From positions 1 to 6,797 of the forward strand of contig JALOTM010000118.1 of NCBI GenBank assembly GCA_025457905.1: 6,797 bases of DNA, given 5' to 3'. Shown here piece by piece: positions 5,496 to 6,797 of the stretch. The first letter of the stretch is position 1; each line of letters opens with the position of its first letter. The notes under the pieces were generated by a model. It was not told the DNA's origin. It saw only the letters and a list, made by a program, of their open reading frames with translations, and did not search any database. Both the position numbers and the translations under genes were made by a program. This DNA is from Methanomassiliicoccales archaeon. Its GTDB lineage: Archaea > Thermoplasmatota > Thermoplasmata > Methanomassiliicoccales > UBA472.

Positions 5496-6797
5496 CTATT
5501 CCACGAAGATGGCGGGCCGGCGGGGCTGGGCCGCCCTGGCCTTGCGCTGCGGGTCCACGATGTCGGGGTCGTCTGCGGAAAATACGAAGACATCGCATCC
5601 CAGCTCGGAGGTCAGGAAGGAGGCGGCATTGCGCAGGTAGCGGAGCTCGTCGAACTCCGCCGAGATGCGGTCCACCTCTTGCGGGGAGCGTTTCACGAGG
5701 TCCTCCGCCACCTTCCTTGCGAATTCGGAGGCCTCCTTGCCCTTGGCACGTATGGTCGGCTCGGCCATGACCGCCTTCGTGAGGGCCGGCACGCTCAGCT
5801 CCTTGCCTCGGGCCATGCGCAGCCCTGCGTCGTAGACGCTCTTCTTCCAGGCGGACGACGTGTAGAGATAGACGGACCTGGCCTTGATGCCCGTGACCTT
5901 TAGGATCTCGTTCACGTCAGCGAGCACCCCCTTTAGATAGTCCTCGGCCTGCTCCACCCTCACGTCCAGCTCCTCGTCGATGCGCTCCGGGAAGGGGGCC
6001 AGGGAGACAAAGCCCTCCCCGCCTATCCGCTCCCAAAGCTCCTCCGCCATGTGCGGGGTGATGGGGGCCATCATCCTGACCCAGGCGTCGATGGTCCGCT
6101 TGGTGGCGTCGCCATTGCAGCCTCCCCGGCGGGCGTACCAGCGCAGGTCGTTGTACATCTCGAAGTAGGCCTCGTTGGCCAGGAAGCGCAGGTCGTAGTC
6201 CTGCATGGCCTTCCTGACCGCCAGGATGCGCGAGTTCACCCGGGACACCAGCCAACGGTCGATGTCGTCCAGGTCCCCCTTGCAAATGTGGTTCTTCATC
6301 TCCTCCACGGTCTTGGGGATGCGCTCCATCTTGGCCATGTAGCTTTCCACCGACTCCTCGTCCCACTCCACGTCCGCGAAGGGCGATGCTATGTGCGAAT
6401 AATACAGGCGCAGGGTGTCCACGCCGTACCGCTCCGCGGCCCCTGGGATGGGCTGGGCGCCCCCCTTGGACTTGGAGATCTTCCCCCCCTTGCCGATGAC
6501 GTACCAGTTCACGAAGATGCCTTGGGGGAAGTGCTTCTCGGGCATGATGGCGACATGGTTCATCAGGAAGGCGGGGAAGTGCACCGTCATGTGTTCCTTC
6601 CCGCCCAGGTTCACGTCCAGGGGGTACCAGTAATCCACGTCGAGGCGCATCTCCTCCAGCGTGCCCCGGTCCACTCCGCTGGTGCGGGACACCACCTCCG
6701 GATCGCCCTTGCCCAGCAGGACGTAGTCCAAGAGCCCCTCGCCCATCTGATCGGCCCGCAGCCGCCCTTGGTTCACGTAGATGGAAACCAGGTAGTA
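5496..6797 (-). CDS. leuS: Leucyl-tRNA synthetase, archaeal type (C-terminal portion; N-terminus outside window)
   Basis: The frame is open to the right edge and encodes the last 433 residues of a class Ia synthetase that charges tRNA-Leu with leucine. It shows the end of the catalytic domain (YYLVSIYVNQGRL, DYWYPLDVNLGGKEH, NHVAIMPEKHFPQGIFVNWYV), then the signature lysine loop as KISKS (6468-6482). LRLYYSHIASPFADVEWDEE leads into the anticodon-binding helical domain (DIDRWLVSRVN, YNDLRWYARRGG, WVRMMAPITPHMAEELWERIGGEGF). The archaeal-type C-terminal extension ends in PAIFVE, as in known archaeal LeuRS. A GTG at 6776 is only an internal codon. The HIGH motif and editing domain must lie beyond the window. 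KISKS has Ile instead of the usual Met, a tolerated variation in synthetases. The stop faces that of the permease gene. Confidence 0.95.
   Translation of the reverse strand, partial: YYLVSIYVNQGRLRADQMGEGLLDYVLLGKGDPEVVSRTSGVDRGTLEEMRLDVDYWYPLDVNLGGKEHMTVHFPAFLMNHVAIMPEKHFPQGIFVNWYVIGKGGKISKSKGGAQPIPGAAERYGVDTLRLYYSHIASPFADVEWDEESVESYMAKMERIPKTVEEMKNHICKGDLDDIDRWLVSRVNSRILAVRKAMQDYDLRFLANEAYFEMYNDLRWYARRGGCNGDATKRTIDAWVRMMAPITPHMAEELWERIGGEGFVSLAPFPERIDEELDVRVEQAEDYLKGVLADVNEILKVTGIKARSVYLYTSSAWKKSVYDAGLRMARGKELSVPALTKAVMAEPTIRAKGKEASEFARKVAEDLVKRSPQEVDRISAEFDELRYLRNAASFLTSELGCDVFVFSADDPDIVDPQRKARAAQPRRPAIFVE

Noticed and set aside
4798..5640. Rightward 280-codon ORF in another frame of the permease gene
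   Set aside because: It is Gly/His/Arg/Pro-rich out-of-frame translation of the permease, with no motif.

Overview
The window is a gene-dense, GC-rich piece of an archaeal chromosome. The domain is clear from the genes: archaeal/eukaryal-type ribosomal proteins S19e, L39e and L31e, the anti-association factor aIF6, and an archaeal-type leucyl-tRNA synthetase. Promoter boxes resembling the archaeal TATA element and Shine-Dalgarno sites of the GGAGGTGAT type fit this. High GC, together with zinc-ribbon membrane proteins and the overall gene style, suggests a euryarchaeon, possibly of the Thermoplasmatota/Methanomassiliicoccales type. That placement is inference; no marker in the window proves it.

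Layout. Bases 1-709 (+) hold the 3' part of a proline-rich membrane protein with a C-terminal zinc ribbon. It is followed 15 nt later by a metallo-beta-lactamase-fold hydrolase of the UlaG/COG2220 type (725-1360, +). Converging on it is a leftward translation operon: rps19e (3095-2667), a PDCD5-like N-terminal segment read in frame into rpl39e (2655-2344), rpl31e (2339-2076) and eif6 (2064-1405). Gaps inside the operon are only 4-11 nt. A 158-bp intergenic region (3096-3253) carries the divergent control signals for this operon and for ubiX (3254-3799, +). Next come an ABC ATPase (about 3873-4664, +) and its ABC-2 permease (4661-5464, +), joined by an ATGA overlap. The 3' portion of leuS (5496-6797, -) converges on the permease gene and runs off the right edge.

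How the genes work together. The leftward operon supplies two large-subunit proteins, one small-subunit protein and the factor that keeps 50S particles from joining 30S too early. UbiX makes prenylated FMN for UbiD-type decarboxylases, none of which is encoded here. The ABC pair is a DrrAB-like exporter of unknown cargo.

The most unusual item is the apparent in-frame joining of a truncated PDCD5-family DNA-binding protein to ribosomal protein L39e. In other archaea these are normally two separate neighbouring genes. The PDCD5 helical core appears to be missing. No mobile element, CRISPR array, tRNA or rRNA was seen.
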